A stretch of DNA of 51,970 bases from Chloroflexota bacterium. GTDB lineage: Bacteria > Chloroflexota > Limnocylindria > Limnocylindrales > CSP1-4. A model generated the notes under the pieces. That model made no database searches. It saw only the letters and a program-made list of their open reading frames with translations, and had not been told where the DNA came from. The position numbers and the translations under genes are program-made. Shown here in pieces: positions 23,796 through 32,085 of this stretch; the stretch's first letter is position 1, and each line of letters begins with the position of its first letter. The stretch lies in the NCBI GenBank assembly GCA_017853275.1, contig JAFMJV010000017.1, positions 1 to 51,970 on the forward strand, in the 5' to 3' direction.

Positions 23796-26234
23796 ATGGC
23801 CATCCGGCCACCCCGCGCCACCCCTCCCGACGCCACCGGACCCCGGCGGCGTCGTGGCGTGCCCCGGGGGCCGCGGATCGTCGCGCTCCTCGTCGCGGGG
23901 ACCCTGGTCCTCGCCCCGGGAGCCCGGGCCGAGGACCCGCCGCCGGGTCCGGCCGCGGAGATCCTCCGCTGGTCCGCCCACGATCTCGACCGCGCGCCGC
24001 TCGACCTCCAGGCGGGCGAGATCGACCTCTTCCTCAACGCGATCCAGGCGGATGCGATGCAGACGCTCGCGAGCGACCCCGGCGTCGACCTCATCCTCGC
24101 CCCCGCCCAACAGCTCGCGATCCTCCTCAACCCGGCTCCCGCACCGGAGGGGAAGCTCAACCCCTTCTCGATCACGGAGGTGCGGCAGGCGGTCCAGTCG
24201 CTCGTGGACCGCGACCTGGTGGCGCAGGAGTTCCTGCGTGGCTATGGCCTGCCCAGCATCTCGCATCTCCGGGCGGGCTCCCCGGACATCCTCACCGCCT
24301 ACGACCTCATCCGCGGTTCCGGGATCGCCTTCGACCCGGAGGATGCGCGGGCGCGGATCGCGCAGGCGATGACCGCTGCCGGAGCGACCCTCGTGGACGG
24401 GACCTGGACCTACGCCGGTGAGCCGGTGGAGGTCATCTTCATCGTGCGCACGGAGGATGTCCGGCGCCGGATCGGGGACAGCGTCCGGGCCCAGCTCCAG
24501 AAGGCAGGCTTCGTGGTGGATGTCCGCTACCAGACCTACGCCTCGGCGGTGGAGGTGGTCTACGGCTCGGATCCGGCCGCCATGGGCTGGCACCTCTACA
24601 CCGAATCGTGGGGGGCCAATGGTGGCAGCCGCTGGGACCCGGGCGCCTCCATCCAGTACGTGGTGCCCTGGTACGGGGATATGCCGGGCTGGGGCCAGGC
24701 GGGCTTCTGGGCCTGGGAGGACGCCGAGGCGGATGACCTGGGCCGGCGCATCTATCGCGGGGAGTTCACCTCGCGGGAGGAGCGGGATGAGCTCCTGCGG
24801 GGACTCGTCCGCCGCGACCTGGAGGGTTCGGTCCGCATCTGGGTGGCGACGATGCTCGCGGGCTTCCCGGCCGCGGCGTCCGTCACGGGGATCACCGAGG
24901 ACGTCACCGCCGGGCCGCGCGGACGCGTGGGACTGCGGGCCGCCGCGATCCCGGGGCGGAGCGAGCTGCGCATCGGCGTGTCGAGCGTCTGGAACGAATC
25001 CTCCACGTGGAACCCGGTCGGCGGCCTCAACGACATCTTCAGCGGTGTTCTCTCCCGCAACCTCACCGACCCGTCGGTCCACGCGGATCCGTGGTCCGGG
25101 CAGGTCGTCCCGTATCGCGGGCGGTTCCAGGTGGAGACCGCGGGGCCGGATTCGCGGCTTCCCGTCCCGGCCGATGCGGTGACATGGGACGCGCAGGCGG
25201 ACGCCTGGGTCCCGGTCCCCGCCGGTGCCGCCGCACGGAGCAGGGTGACCTACGACCTCTCCCGCTTCATCGGGGCTCCGTGGCACGACGGCACCGCGAT
25301 CACGCTCGCCGACCTCGTCTACGGGATGGTCCAGTCCCGGGAGATCGCCTACGACCCGGTGGCCTCCGCGATCGAGCCGGCCGCGGCCTCGGTCCGCAAG
25401 CCGCGCCTGGACACGATCGTGGGCTACCGCTTCCCCACGGAGAGCACGGTCGAGGTCTACGTGGACTTCTGGCACTTCGACGAGGGCGAGATCGCGGAGT
25501 ACGCGGACCCGACCTCGTTCGTCCTCCCGTGGCAGATCCTCGCCGCGATGGACACCCTCGTCTTCCGGGAGCGGGCCGCCGCGTATACCTCGACCACGGC
25601 CTCCCAGTCGCGCATCCCCTGGCTGAGCCTCGTCCTCGCGCGGGACGCGGCCCTCGTGGACGGGGAGCTCGCGCGCATGGCCGAGAGCGGGTCGGTCCCC
25701 GCCGGTCCGTTCTCCATCGGCGGCAGGGAGCTCGTGAGCGCAGAGGAGCTGGCGGCGCGCGTCACCGCGTCCCGGGACTTCTTCGCCACCACCGGGCATC
25801 TCTACATCTCGAGCGGCCCCTACCGGCTCACCCGCTTCGAGACCACCGCCCAGTACGCGGAGATGCAGGCGGTCCGGGACCCCGCCTACCCGATGACCGC
25901 AGCGGACGTGCAGCCCGGGCCGATCCCGGCCACCACGGTCGGCCGGCCGGCCGACCGGACGCTCGTCATGGGCGAGGAGGCGGTCCTGCCGATCCCCGTG
26001 AGCGGCCCGGGGACGCCCGCGCTGCGCTGGGTGCTCGTGGATCCCGTCACCGGGCTCGTCATCGCGCAGGGAGAGGGCGCCCCGGGAAGCGATCCGGGGA
26101 CGCTCGAGGTCCGGATCGGCGCAGAGGTCACCGCGGACGCCTTCCCCGGGCCGTACCAGCTCTGGGTGGGCGTGACGAACGACCTCGTCGCCCGGATGAC
26201 CGAGCGGCGCATCGACGTGGAGATCCTTCCCTGA
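23796..26234 (+). CDS. Family 5 (oligopeptide-type) ABC substrate-binding protein with permuted domain order, copy 2
   Basis: An 812-residue paralog of the preceding protein, starting two bases after it. A basic N-terminus and hydrophobic segment (about 26-46) give an export signal. It has the same reversed order of landmarks: AGEIDLFLNAI, LNPFSITEVRQAVQSLVDRD, then much later APWHDGTAITLADLVY and SSGPYRLTRF, and ends with an Ig-like domain. Shared segments such as HLYTESW, STWNPVGG and YVDFWHFDEGEIAEYA show clear common descent with copy 1, yet many positions differ, so the duplication is old. Two binding proteins for one permease pair suggest two substrate classes or a two-protein docking complex. 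Its stop overlaps the permease start as TGATG. Confidence 0.8.
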   Translation: MAIRPPRATPPDATGPRRRRGVPRGPRIVALLVAGTLVLAPGARAEDPPPGPAAEILRWSAHDLDRAPLDLQAGEIDLFLNAIQADAMQTLASDPGVDLILAPAQQLAILLNPAPAPEGKLNPFSITEVRQAVQSLVDRDLVAQEFLRGYGLPSISHLRAGSPDILTAYDLIRGSGIAFDPEDARARIAQAMTAAGATLVDGTWTYAGEPVEVIFIVRTEDVRRRIGDSVRAQLQKAGFVVDVRYQTYASAVEVVYGSDPAAMGWHLYTESWGANGGSRWDPGASIQYVVPWYGDMPGWGQAGFWAWEDAEADDLGRRIYRGEFTSREERDELLRGLVRRDLEGSVRIWVATMLAGFPAAASVTGITEDVTAGPRGRVGLRAAAIPGRSELRIGVSSVWNESSTWNPVGGLNDIFSGVLSRNLTDPSVHADPWSGQVVPYRGRFQVETAGPDSRLPVPADAVTWDAQADAWVPVPAGAAARSRVTYDLSRFIGAPWHDGTAITLADLVYGMVQSREIAYDPVASAIEPAAASVRKPRLDTIVGYRFPTESTVEVYVDFWHFDEGEIAEYADPTSFVLPWQILAAMDTLVFRERAAAYTSTTASQSRIPWLSLVLARDAALVDGELARMAESGSVPAGPFSIGGRELVSAEELAARVTASRDFFATTGHLYISSGPYRLTRFETTAQYAEMQAVRDPAYPMTAADVQPGPIPATTVGRPADRTLVMGEEAVLPIPVSGPGTPALRWVLVDPVTGLVIAQGEGAPGSDPGTLEVRIGAEVTADAFPGPYQLWVGVTNDLVARMTERRIDVEILP

Positions 26235-27307
26235 TGGGCATCTGGCGGCCGATCGCGACGCGGGCCGCGAGCCTCTTCCTCGTCCTCATCGCCGTCCTTG
26301 TCCTCCTCGTCCTCAGCCTCGGCGCCACGGGCTACTCGGACCGCATCCTGACCGCGATCGTGGGCGAGGAGATGCGGGCGGTGCGCACGGCGCTCGCGGC
26401 GCAGATCAAGGACCCGGACGAGCTGGAGGCGGCGGTCCGGACGCAGCAGGAGGAGCTGGAGCGCTCCTACGGGCTGGACCAGCCGTGGACCCTGCGGATG
26501 CCGGCGATGGTGGCGCGCGTCCTCGTCCTCGACCTCGGCGAGGCGCGCACCGTGCGGACCACGACCGGCTCGAACAGCGTGGCGGAGATCATCCTGGAGC
26601 GTCTCCCGCCCACGATGCTCCTGATCACGACCTCGCTCCTCATCACGGCCGCGATCGGCGTGGCGATCGGGACGTGGCTGAGCACTCGCGTCGGATCACG
26701 GTCGGACCGGATCGCCTCCTGGATCGCCGCCGTCTCCAACGCGCTCCCCGGCTGGTGGTCCGGGATCGTCCTCATCTTCATCTTCGGCTTCGCGCTCCGC
26801 TGGCTCCCCACCGGCGGGATGTACTCCACGCCACCGCCCACCGATCCGCTCGCGCGCGCCCTGGACATGGTCTGGCACGCGATCCTCCCGATCCTCACCC
26901 TCGTCCTCGTGAGCATCGGGCCCTCGGTCTACGTGGTGCGCACGATGACGATGTCGGTCGCCCAGGAGGACCACGTCACCCTCGCCCGCGCCAAGGGGAT
27001 GAGCGGCGGCTCGATCGCGCGCCGCCACATCCTCCGGGTCGCCGCGCCCCCGATCGTCACCGGCCTGATCCTCGGCCTCGCCGCCTCGCTCGGCGGGTCG
27101 ATCCTCGTGGAGACGGTCTTCGGCTGGCAGGGGATGGGCCGGCTCTACTACGACGCGATCGCGGGGACCCCGGACGAGGCGCTGATCGTGGCGCTCACCT
27201 TCATGTTCACGCTCCTCTACGTCATCGCGCGTCTCATCCTCGAGATCCTCTACGTCCTCCTCGACCCGCGCGTCCGGACCGGAGGAGGCCGCCGTGGCGC
27301 TGCTTAG
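26234..27307 (+). CDS. Oligopeptide-type ABC permease, DppB/OppB family
   Basis: A 357-residue inner-membrane permease with about six helices. After TM1 there is a soluble segment of about 70 residues (EEMRAVRTALAAQIKD and on) containing the family motif RSYGLDQPW in the form ERSYGLDQPW. The EAA loop is LARAKGMSGGSIARRHILR (starting about residue 251). VFGWQGMGRLYYDAI near 296-310 is the conserved DppB C-terminal block. The start at ATG 26234 shares a base with the upstream stop. It forms the channel together with the next permease; the two genes overlap by 14 bases. Confidence 0.88.
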   Translation: MGIWRPIATRAASLFLVLIAVLVLLVLSLGATGYSDRILTAIVGEEMRAVRTALAAQIKDPDELEAAVRTQQEELERSYGLDQPWTLRMPAMVARVLVLDLGEARTVRTTTGSNSVAEIILERLPPTMLLITTSLLITAAIGVAIGTWLSTRVGSRSDRIASWIAAVSNALPGWWSGIVLIFIFGFALRWLPTGGMYSTPPPTDPLARALDMVWHAILPILTLVLVSIGPSVYVVRTMTMSVAQEDHVTLARAKGMSGGSIARRHILRVAAPPIVTGLILGLAASLGGSILVETVFGWQGMGRLYYDAIAGTPDEALIVALTFMFTLLYVIARLILEILYVLLDPRVRTGGGRRGAA

Positions 27308-28715
27308 GGGGGTCCTCTCCTCCGGCGTGGGCCGTGCGGGCGTGGCGCTCCTCCTCTCCCTCGTCGTCCTCTCCATCGGGGTCGTGCTCACCTTCCCGCC
27401 AGGCTTCGGGCTCACCCGCTGGGGCGATCCGGCGGTCTGGGCGGACAACCCCAAGGCCGTTCCTCCCGTCTGGACGAACGTGCTCGGCGGATCGGCGGCG
27501 GAGCACCGCACCCTCTCCATCGGCGCGCCGGTGGACGTCCGCCAGAGCGGACCCGCCGAGCTCCGCACGTGGGAGCTCCCCTTCGCGCAGGGGACGGGCG
27601 CGCTGCCGACCTTCCTCTCGTTCACCCTCGGCCGGGTCGACTACGCGGGACGCCCGCCCTCCTACCGCCTCCTCCTCGTCCGGCCGGACGGGGTGGAGAT
27701 CCCGCTCGTCCGGGACGTGGTCCGCGGGCCGCGGCCGGGCGAGACCGGTCCCTACGTGCGCTACGCGGACGAGCCGTACCGCGTCCTCATCTCGTCCGAC
27801 CCCGCGGTGACGGAAGAGGCGGCGGATGCGCTCGGGGCGCAGTACGGCGTGACGATCGACCCGGCCTCGCTGCGCGGCCGGCCGGAGGTGGCGCTCTTCG
27901 GCGTCCCGGACGGCGCGGGTGGCTATACCCCGCTCGCCGGCGACTATCGCTTCCGCCTCGCCTTCGCCTTCGCGGACCCGGCGGACGTGCTCGCGGAGGC
28001 GAAGGTCGTCCTCGGGGGATCGGTCTACGGCTGGGCCGGGACGGATACCCAGGGCCGCGACCTGATGGAGGGGCTCCTCTTCGGGCTCCCGATCGCGCTC
28101 CTCATCGGCATCTCGGCGGCCTTCGTGAGCACCGCGATCGGGACCGCGCTGGGGCTGATCTCCGGCTTCAAGGGCGGGCGGATCGACCTCCTCATCCAGG
28201 GGGCGGCGGACATCATCAACAACGTCCCGCTCCTGCCGCTCCTCATCTTCATGGTCTTCGTCCTCGGCTCCCAGCTCTGGCTCATCCTCCTCGTCCTCGT
28301 CGCCTTCAGCTGGCCCGGGCTCACGATCACGATCCGCTCGATGGTCCTCGGGCTCTCCACCGGCTCGGAGGTGGAGGCGGCGCGCGCGCTCGGGGCATCC
28401 ACGGGACGCATCCTCCGGAAGCACATCTTTCCCCACACCGCGCCGTTCGTCGTCACCCAGATGATCTTCTTCGTGCCGGGCGCGATCCTCGCCGAGGCGG
28501 GCCTCTCCTTCCTCGGCCTCGGTGACCCCTCGCTCCCCACCTGGGGCCAGATCCTCGAGGACGGCTTCCGGACCGGGGCGGTCTTCCTCGGCTACTGGTG
28601 GTGGGTCCTCGGCCCGGGCCTCGCGCTCGTCATCACCTCGGTCACCTTCATGCTTCTCGCGATCGCCCTCGAGCCGGTCGTCAACCCGCGCCTCCGCGGG
28701 GGGGATCGCGGATGA
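27294..28715 (+). CDS. Oligopeptide-type ABC permease, DppC/OppC family, with large extracytoplasmic insert
   Basis: A 473-residue permease; ordinary DppC proteins have about 280-310 residues. TM1 is at about 10-35. It is followed by about 200 mostly hydrophilic residues (36-235) rich in beta-type segments before the usual core begins with YGWAGTDTQGRDLMEGLLFG, the standard DppC entry motif. The EAA loop is EAARALGASTGRILRKHIFP. The insert would lie outside the membrane, where binding proteins dock, and no domain is recognised in it. The GTG start at 27294 is preceded by GGAGGAGG inside the previous gene. The insert and the unusual binding proteins probably evolved together. Confidence 0.85.
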   Translation: MALLRGVLSSGVGRAGVALLLSLVVLSIGVVLTFPPGFGLTRWGDPAVWADNPKAVPPVWTNVLGGSAAEHRTLSIGAPVDVRQSGPAELRTWELPFAQGTGALPTFLSFTLGRVDYAGRPPSYRLLLVRPDGVEIPLVRDVVRGPRPGETGPYVRYADEPYRVLISSDPAVTEEAADALGAQYGVTIDPASLRGRPEVALFGVPDGAGGYTPLAGDYRFRLAFAFADPADVLAEAKVVLGGSVYGWAGTDTQGRDLMEGLLFGLPIALLIGISAAFVSTAIGTALGLISGFKGGRIDLLIQGAADIINNVPLLPLLIFMVFVLGSQLWLILLVLVAFSWPGLTITIRSMVLGLSTGSEVEAARALGASTGRILRKHIFPHTAPFVVTQMIFFVPGAILAEAGLSFLGLGDPSLPTWGQILEDGFRTGAVFLGYWWWVLGPGLALVITSVTFMLLAIALEPVVNPRLRGGDRG

Positions 28716-29740
28716 GCCCGCTCACGCCCGCCGGGGAGACGCCCGTGACCGATCCCGCCGCCCCCCTCCTCTCCGTCGAGGGGCTCGCCGTGGAGTACAC
28801 GACCGCCCGGGGGGTCGTCCGCTCCGTGGACGGCGTCTCCTTCACCCTGAAGACGGGGGGCGAGGCGCTCGGCCTGATCGGCGAATCGGGGAGCGGCAAG
28901 ACGAGCATCACGAGCGCGGTCACCCGGCTCCTGCCCCGGAACGGGCGGGTGGCGGAGGGTCGCATCGTCCTCGCCGGCGAGGAGGTCTCGCGCCTCTCGG
29001 ACGAGGAGTTCCGGAAGCGGATCCGCTGGTCGCGGATCGCGGTCGTGGTCCAGGGCGCGATGGCCTCGCTCAACCCGGTCCTGCGCGTCGGCGACCAGGG
29101 GACGGAGCGCCTGCGCGCGGATGGCGTCGCGCGGCGCGATGCGGAGGCGCGCTTCGCCGCGCTCCTCGACCGGGTGGGGCTCCCGCGCGGGACGGAGAAG
29201 CGCTATCCCCACGAGCTCTCCGGCGGGATGAAGCAGCGCGCGGTCATCGCGATGGCGCTCACCCACGACCCGCAGCTCCTCGTCCTGGACGAGCCCACGA
29301 GCGCGCTGGACGTGAGCATCCAGGCGCAGATCATGAACCTGCTGAAGGAGCTGAAGCGGGAGCGGGGGATCGGGATGCTCTTCATCACCCACGACCTCGG
29401 GCTCGCGAGCGACCTGTGCGACCGGGTGGCCGTGGTCTACGGCGGGCAGATCCGCGAGATCGGCGGCACGGATGCGCTCCTCGCCGGACCCCGAGACCCG
29501 TACACGGAGCGCCTCCTCGCGAGCATCCCGCGGATCCGCTCCGCGGAGGCGCCGGGCTTCCTCCCCGGCGCGCCGCCGGACCTGCGCGTCGCGATCCCCG
29601 GCTGCCGCTTCGCCGCGCGCTGCCCGCTCGTCTTCGACCGCTGCCGGACGGAGGCCCCGGACCTCGTGACGGTGGGCGAGGGGCACGACGCGCGCTGCTT
29701 CCTCTCCGCGGACGGGCCGCTCCCGGCGGTGCGCGGATGA
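28712..29740 (+). CDS. Oligopeptide-type ABC ATPase, DppD/OppD family
   Basis: A 342-residue cytoplasmic ATPase. Walker A is GESGSGKT (57-64), the signature is LSGGMKQR, Walker B is LLVLDEPTSALD, followed by the switch His in FITHDLG. The C-terminal oligopeptide-transporter domain has the Cys-rich form CRFAARCPLVFDRCRTEAP, which in DppD-type ATPases can carry an iron-sulfur cluster. The ATG at 28712 overlaps the permease stop by ATGA and sits before a normal N-terminus. It pairs with the following ATPase to drive uptake. Confidence 0.9.
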   Translation: MSPLTPAGETPVTDPAAPLLSVEGLAVEYTTARGVVRSVDGVSFTLKTGGEALGLIGESGSGKTSITSAVTRLLPRNGRVAEGRIVLAGEEVSRLSDEEFRKRIRWSRIAVVVQGAMASLNPVLRVGDQGTERLRADGVARRDAEARFAALLDRVGLPRGTEKRYPHELSGGMKQRAVIAMALTHDPQLLVLDEPTSALDVSIQAQIMNLLKELKRERGIGMLFITHDLGLASDLCDRVAVVYGGQIREIGGTDALLAGPRDPYTERLLASIPRIRSAEAPGFLPGAPPDLRVAIPGCRFAARCPLVFDRCRTEAPDLVTVGEGHDARCFLSADGPLPAVRG

Positions 29741-30717
29741 GCGGCTTCATCTCCCTGGACGGGGTCTCGGTCGACTTCCATGTCCGGCGCGGGCTCTTCG
29801 CCACCACCCCCGTCCACGCGGTGCGCGGGGTCTCCCTCGAGATCGCGCGCGGCGAGCACGTGGCGATCGTGGGCGAATCGGGGAGCGGCAAGACGACCCT
29901 CGGCCGCGCGCTCCTCCGCCTCCAGGCGGTGAGCGCAGGGCGGATCGTGGTGGACGGCGATCCGATCGCAGACCTCGCCGGCGACGACCTCATGCGCTTC
30001 CGGCGGCGCGTGGGCGCGATCTTCCAGGATCCGTACGCCAGCCTCTCGCCCTACATGCGCGTCCGGGAGATCGTGGCGGAAGGGCTCGTGGTCCACGGGA
30101 CGGTCCCGGCCGCGGAGCACGAGGCACGCGTCCTTGCGGCACTGGAGGCCGTGCGCCTTTCGCCCGCGGCGGAGATCGCTGACCGCTTCCCGCACACGAT
30201 GTCCGGTGGGCAGCGGCAGCGCGTCGCGATCGCGCGGGCGATGGTCCTGGAGCCGGAGATCCTCGTGGCGGACGAGCCGGTCTCGATGGTGGACGCCTCG
30301 AGCCGGGTGGAGATCCTCGCGCTCCTCCGGGAGCTCCAGGTCTCGCGCGGCCTGACGATCGTCTCGGTCACCCACGACCTCGCGAGCGCGCGCCATTCCG
30401 CGGACCGGATCGCGGTCATGTACGCGGGCCGGATCGTGGAGGAGGGGCCGGCGGCCTCGCTCGTGGACGACCCGCGCCACCCGTACACGCGGGCGCTCCT
30501 CGCCGCCGTCCCGGAGCCCGATCCGGCGAACCGGCTCCGTGACCGCGCCGTGGTCCCCGGCGAGCCGCCGAGCCCGGCCGCGCTCCCCCCGGGCTGCGCC
30601 TTCCACCCGCGCTGTCCGGTCGCGATCGCGGGGACCTGCGAGGTCACCGACCCGGCGGCCACGCCGCGCAGCGGCGGCGGGCAGGTCGCGTGCGTGCGGG
30701 AGCTGCCGGGCGCCTGA
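29737..30717 (+). CDS. Oligopeptide-type ABC ATPase, DppF/OppF family
   Basis: A 326-residue ATPase. Walker A is GESGSGKT (46-53), the Q-loop is IFQDPYASLSPYM, the signature is MSGGQRQRVA, Walker B is ILVADEPVSMVD and the switch is VTHD. The signature Q in GGQ and the C-terminal CAFHPRCPVAIAGTC Cys motif fit DppF. The ATG overlaps the previous stop by ATGA, so the whole operon from the Asp-box gene onward is translationally coupled. A dyad sequence 16 bases downstream probably ends the transcript. Confidence 0.9.
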   Translation: MSGFISLDGVSVDFHVRRGLFATTPVHAVRGVSLEIARGEHVAIVGESGSGKTTLGRALLRLQAVSAGRIVVDGDPIADLAGDDLMRFRRRVGAIFQDPYASLSPYMRVREIVAEGLVVHGTVPAAEHEARVLAALEAVRLSPAAEIADRFPHTMSGGQRQRVAIARAMVLEPEILVADEPVSMVDASSRVEILALLRELQVSRGLTIVSVTHDLASARHSADRIAVMYAGRIVEEGPAASLVDDPRHPYTRALLAAVPEPDPANRLRDRAVVPGEPPSPAALPPGCAFHPRCPVAIAGTCEVTDPAATPRSGGGQVACVRELPGA

Positions 30718-30733
30718 GCCCACCCACGGCAGA

Positions 30734-30748
30734 GGTCCCCGGGGGACC
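30734..30748 (+). terminator. GC-rich dyad after the peptide transporter operon
   Basis: GGTCCCC (30734-30740) and GGGGACC (30742-30748) are perfect inverted repeats separated by one base. It is a likely terminator stem, with the innermost bases opening as a loop; an operator dyad for the promoter at 30756 is the alternative. Confidence 0.4.
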
Positions 30749-30755
30749 GCCCTGC

Positions 30756-30761
30756 TATCGT
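30756..30761 (+). promoter_or_regulatory. -10 box TATCGT before the Tat flavoprotein
   Basis: TATCGT within CTGCTATCGTGG would start a transcript with a 5' UTR of about 55 bases. This UTR contains GGGT-TCGC-ACCC (a stable tetraloop hairpin) and the ribosome site GAGGAGGAAAG. Confidence 0.5.
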
Positions 30762-30822
30762 GGCGCGCGCAGCCGGTGCCGCGTGGGTTCGCACCCGGGG
30801 CTGACGGATCCGAGGAGGAAAG

Positions 30823-32049
30823 ATGCGCACGACCCGTTCCCCGCACGCCCCGGCAGCCGCCGCCGGACCCGAGCTGAGCCGCCGGACCTTCATCGCCGGC
30901 GTGGCCGCAGGCGCCGGTGCGCTCGCGATCGCGGGCCGTAGCACCGGTGTGCGCGCCGCCTCCGAACCCCTCGAGGTCCGCTCGATGGTCCCGCCGCGCC
31001 TGGAGGCGGCGAACCTCGGGGAGCGGATCCTGTGCCACCGCCCGATGCGCCGCGGATCGCCGAACCTGACCGTGGAGGAGGTCGGCGGCCAGGTCATCGC
31101 GCACGACTACGGCCACGGCGGGAGCGGCTGGACGCTCGGTCCGGGCTGCGCCACCTACGTCGTGGAGAACGCCCTCGCGATGCCGGCGGCGGCTGCGCTG
31201 GCCAAGGATGCCCCGGTCATCGTGGTGGGGGCGGGCGTCATCGGCCTCCTCACCGCCTACGAGCTCGTCCGGCGCGGCTACACGGCGGTGGAGATCATCG
31301 CCGAGGCGTTCACCGGCACCACCTCGCACAACGCCGCCGGCCTCCTCGCGCCGGTCTCCATGGACAACGACCCGGAGAGCCAGGCGCTCATCGACCAGAT
31401 CGGCGTCGAGGCCTACCGGTTCTTCGCGTCGATCGCCGCGGGCACCCACCCGGACTTCGCGACCGGCGCGTCGATCGTCCCCTCCTACTTCGAGACGCGG
31501 GAGGAATCGGGCCTGGAGCCGTACGTCGGGATCGTCATGGAGCCCGCGAAGGACGTGATCCTCGACTTCGGGAACGGGACCCAGCGCACGATGGTCGTCT
31601 ACGACGACGGGATCTTCATGGACACCGCGGTCCTCATGGACGAGCTGACCGCGTGGCTCACCCCGCACGTCACCTTCACCCAGGGGAAGGTGGAGGCCTT
31701 CGCGGACCTGCCCGCGCAGCTGATCTTCGACTGCACCGGGCTCGGCGCGGCGGAGCTGGATGACGACGCATCGGTGGTCTCCGTCCAGGGCCACCTCGTC
31801 ATGCTCCGCGACCAGGTCCCCGCGGACGTCAACACCCAGATCCTCATCTACCTCCCGGAGGGGACCACGGCGGAGGGGATGAAGGCGAAGCGCTCCTTCT
31901 ACCTCATGCCCAAGCGCCTCTCGGGGAGCGGCCCGAACGACGTGGGGACGGTCGGCGGCACCTTCATCGAGGGCGCCACGCCGGAGACCCCGAACGAGTC
32001 CGAGTTCGATCTCCTCATCGACCAGGCGAAGGTCTTCTACGGGATCTGA
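30823..32049 (+). CDS. Tat-exported D-amino-acid-oxidase-family flavoprotein with permuted motif order
   Basis: A 408-residue protein. Residues 19-46 carry a twin-arginine signal (SRRTFIAG then a hydrophobic Ala/Gly stretch), so it is exported folded, probably with FAD bound. CHRPMRRG (71-78) and AHDYGHGGSGWTL (93-105) match the RPxR and HNYGHGG blocks that normally close D-amino-acid oxidases. VIVVGAGVIGLLTAYEL (132-148), the FAD Rossmann motif that normally opens them, follows instead, and TTSHNAAGLLAP (166-177) is the next family block. The protein ends with VGGTFIEGATPETPN and a helix, which in canonical enzymes leads into the RPxR region. The order is therefore circularly permuted. It likely oxidises a D-amino acid or related amine outside the cytoplasm. 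A strong RBS and its own promoter make it a single-gene unit. Confidence 0.8.
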   Translation: MRTTRSPHAPAAAAGPELSRRTFIAGVAAGAGALAIAGRSTGVRAASEPLEVRSMVPPRLEAANLGERILCHRPMRRGSPNLTVEEVGGQVIAHDYGHGGSGWTLGPGCATYVVENALAMPAAAALAKDAPVIVVGAGVIGLLTAYELVRRGYTAVEIIAEAFTGTTSHNAAGLLAPVSMDNDPESQALIDQIGVEAYRFFASIAAGTHPDFATGASIVPSYFETREESGLEPYVGIVMEPAKDVILDFGNGTQRTMVVYDDGIFMDTAVLMDELTAWLTPHVTFTQGKVEAFADLPAQLIFDCTGLGAAELDDDASVVSVQGHLVMLRDQVPADVNTQILIYLPEGTTAEGMKAKRSFYLMPKRLSGSGPNDVGTVGGTFIEGATPETPNESEFDLLIDQAKVFYGI

Positions 32050-32068
32050 TCCCGCACGCGCCGTCCGT

Positions 32069-32085
32069 CCCGGTCAGGGACCGGG
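32069..32085. terminator. Inverted repeat between convergent genes
   Basis: CCCGGTC (32069-32075) and GACCGGG (32079-32085) pair around AGG. The repeat includes the stop codon of the minus-strand deacetylase and lies 20 bases past the flavoprotein stop, so it could end transcripts from both sides. There is no T-run. Confidence 0.4.

Noticed and set aside
30780-30800. GGGTTCGCACCC resembling a tRNA T-arm
   Set aside because: No acceptor, D or anticodon arms can be built around it; it is a short tetraloop hairpin in the 5' UTR of the flavoprotein gene.
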